Below are positions 62,301-64,000 of a DNA stretch of 64,000 bases, piece by piece. The DNA is from Flavobacterium saccharophilum (GTDB taxonomy: Bacteria; Bacteroidota; Bacteroidia; Flavobacteriales; Flavobacteriaceae): positions 372,001 to 436,000 of the forward strand of contig NZ_FRBY01000004.1 of NCBI RefSeq assembly GCF_900142735.1, read 5' to 3'. Numbering within the stretch: the stretch's first letter is position 1; each line of letters opens with the position of its first letter. The notes beneath the pieces were generated by a model, which was not told the DNA's origin, did not search any database, and saw nothing but the letters and a program-made list of their open reading frames with translations. The position numbers were made by a program, and so were the translations under genes.

Positions 62301-62353
62301 AATAATAAAAAGTAACAATAGCGAAGGGATATAAGCAACGTCATTTTTGACAT
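59330..62353 (-). CDS. Two-component-propeller (Reg_prop/Y_Y_Y) sensor histidine kinase
   Basis: From ATG 62353 the protein (1007 residues) has a signal anchor, a long periplasmic region with Reg_prop propeller blades (IWITTENGLVRYDG, LYFGTEKGLFKYK, FFWIPTNKGLFQVS) and a Y_Y_Y domain (FTTLPPGEYTLTIRG). One transmembrane helix follows (FTILCYLLVVLFLFFMW), then a coiled coil, HisKA with phospho-His800 (KSISHDIKSP) and an ATP domain (IIHNLLDNATKN, MDNGKGM). No receiver or AraC domain follows, unlike hybrid two-component systems of gut Bacteroidetes, so the convergent NarL regulator likely completes the pair. An 11-codon upstream ATG (62386) is less likely. Confidence 0.94.
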   Translation of the reverse strand: MSKMTLLISLRYCYFLLLLTAVKATCQENYTARWYTADNNELPQSSVKAIVQGKYNFIWITTENGLVRYDGHTFLTFNSSNTDLKECRFTEILGNVQKDSLYCFNTEKKELVLINQRTIKIIKKGSPAYNITRNGQRFFYHDGLPSHNTINPREAYYIRMPNGNLFFVDTEKVELCDAKKKTIYKIAYKSENIFKFFALNDKLYYVKNNGDYDSFSDTGKSSGKLNSPLFNTKQKRYWNITANQVFFYSKNKIYLLTNEKGRLSAVPLVNFAEFEKSNIISIFYDKKSQKLYLGSYTNGLCIITFPAFKTIKKDIHKSAEIYYAALPYTDSTIVTAEGLIFNNKKVLDSIPFLKSMELNEHISIAKDDENNLWVGRRNGVHCYLKKSDYKTHISYDLKQCPKTIFKDDNNTIWISLQKDEYNHAKLYCIRNKVLKLIKILKFNITYIAQYDYNTLYFGTEKGLFKYKIDTGTFSIVKKSERLNIRSIFIDSEKKIWITTYEKGFFLYSDGVLSTFPIDEDNYLNSAHCLIEDKKGFFWIPTNKGLFQVSRMALLKYAKNKSTPIYYHLYNKEDGFLTNEFNGGCQPCGNILQNDQIALPSMNGIVFFNPYKIKTLLPNRKFYIDKVIVDQKSFFPKDTIVLKNNFQRVSFLIAYPYYGNPENIHLEAKLDKGTYSRWEKIRSEKSISFTTLPPGEYTLTIRGLSSFEGNYVYKKVTLIVPAMFHQTVWFTILCYLLVVLFLFFMWHLRLYYIKLKNVMLKEVIEKKTKKLAKTVNKLKATEKNLKQEIKQQETLVKSISHDIKSPLKFLMASLNHLSDNINIQQDEKLKRQIETIQLSSDQLYEYVENLIKYSTIFIEGRKLEDKGYSLHDLIEEKIQIFEKIAASENTVIINKVPQDFFIKTNKKALSIIIHNLLDNATKNTNNGEIELQCATKDNMLSLIIMDNGKGMSKELIDYYLDFYKNPIVKNYHLGLHMIIELLIIIKGDINISSSINEGTIIEIIVEYT

Positions 62354-62568
62354 CGGACTGGTTTTAGACACACACAAACTTAGCAAACATTATTCATTAT
62401 TTTGAATTTGTAGTTTTAAATCTACACACTTGTAGGTTTATTGAGACAGATTCTTGTAATCATAAATGGTTGATAAGGCTATATTTGCCCGAAACCACAG
62501 TCTTGAATTTTGGTAAAAAATGGTAATACCCCGAATTTTTATCAAGATGAGATTAATAAAAAAAGATT

Positions 62569-63117
62569 ATGAAAATAGGTATTATAGGAGCTTGCAATAT
62601 GACTTTGGATATTGCTACCAGAGCAGCAAAATCGGGACATGAAGTATTACTCAGTCATCCTAGATGTATTGAAAGTTTAAGGCCGATCGCAGCAAGAATG
62701 GGAGACAAAGTAAAATTGGTCGCTAAAGATAAAGCAGTAAAAGCAAAGATGATTGTACTATTTGTTCCTCGTGAAGAACTTAATGGATTTTTTGACGGTC
62801 TGCCAGATATGTCAGAAAAGATACTGGTACACACCAATAATCCTTTTTTTAGTACAGAAAGTTATTTATCGCCAATTGGAGAGGTAAAATCTTCAAGTGA
62901 AATTATAAGTGCACAATTGCCTAGTGCACATCTGGTTAAAATTTTTCATGTACTGGAACCTGAACTTATTTTATCGAAATGTCAAAGCCAAAACGGAAAC
63001 GAAATATTCTTTATGGGAACCAATCAGGAAGCAAAAAATAAGGTGAAAAGTTTTTTAAAAACGATAGACTTGTCAGCTTGTGATCTTGACGAATTGTGTT
63101 CAGCGGGCCAATGCTAG
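62569..63117 (+). CDS. Rossmann-fold NADP-binding protein (F420 reductase-like) with altered glycine motif
   Basis: The 182-residue protein begins KIGIIGACNMTLDIATRAAKSGHEVLLS, which aligns with the GxGxxG dinucleotide motif but has Cys and Met where the second and third Gly are usual. A VVLFVPREEL-type strand follows. It resembles the NADPH-dependent F420 reductase/6-phosphogluconate-DH-like group (NAD_binding F420). A C-terminal short DLSACDLDELCSAGQC has three Cys. The reaction is unknown and binding might be weakened. Confidence 0.7.
   Translation: MKIGIIGACNMTLDIATRAAKSGHEVLLSHPRCIESLRPIAARMGDKVKLVAKDKAVKAKMIVLFVPREELNGFFDGLPDMSEKILVHTNNPFFSTESYLSPIGEVKSSSEIISAQLPSAHLVKIFHVLEPELILSKCQSQNGNEIFFMGTNQEAKNKVKSFLKTIDLSACDLDELCSAGQC

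Positions 63118-64000
<883 letters not shown>

Overview
The window looks like the chromosome of a Flavobacterium-type member of the Bacteroidota. The reasons are the low GC content, SusC/SusD and TonB-receptor genes, an ECF sigma/FecR pair, many short 'MKK' signal peptides and SPII lipoproteins, Bacteroidetes -7 boxes of the TAnnTTTG type, and dispersed nested inverted repeats between genes. No rRNA, tRNA, CRISPR array, integrase or transposase was seen.

Layout. (1) 0-7.7 kb is a uronate/polysaccharide catabolic locus. A leftward run holds a YhcH-like protein, an SDR mannonate oxidoreductase, mannonate dehydratase UxuA and an exported GH2 glycosidase, followed by the edge of a DUF2911 gene. 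A divergent LacI-type regulator and an exported DUF4861 protein adjoin it. (2) 7.9-14.9 kb has a TonB receptor with a His-rich plug, a Nudix hydrolase, a HAD phosphatase, an exported metallophosphoesterase and an exported PI-PLC-like enzyme. (3) 15.2-22.1 kb is a sigma/anti-sigma/SusC(STN)/SusD uptake unit. (4) 22.2-29.7 kb holds accessory and stress-type genes: a stand-alone ComEC-like metallo-beta-lactamase protein, a small outer-membrane barrel, a STAS-like protein, an acidic low-complexity protein, a CinA C-terminal domain protein, and a membrane-bound winged-helix regulator divergent from an exported protein. (5) 29.8-34.8 kb is a same-strand array of compact genes: ParDE, a 62-residue ORF, an APH-like kinase, DUF4238, DUF4393 (Abi-alpha) and HNH. 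They are separated by related imperfect palindromes that resemble mobile gene cassettes. (6) 35-41 kb holds Ku and LigD (bacterial NHEJ), a PQQ-type sugar dehydrogenase lipoprotein and small proteins. (7) 41.4-56.6 kb is a dense signalling hub: a CheB-CheR-PAS-kinase fusion whose kinase lacks the phospho-accepting His, several single-domain receivers, a CHASE3 kinase, a 2119-residue poly-HAMP hybrid kinase, and a receiver-kinase. (8) 56.7-64 kb has a lipoprotein, a Gly/Arg-tailed repeat protein, a NarL-type regulator convergent with a two-component-propeller kinase, a Rossmann protein and the start of katG.

The most unusual parts are the cassette-like array (29.8-34.8 kb), the poly-HAMP kinase with an exact 276-bp coding repeat, the CheB/CheR kinase with an Asn in place of the phospho-His, and a LacI regulator whose DNA-binding domain has no conventional start codon. 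All coordinates and motifs were read by eye from the sequence. Family names come from motif recognition, not from database searches.
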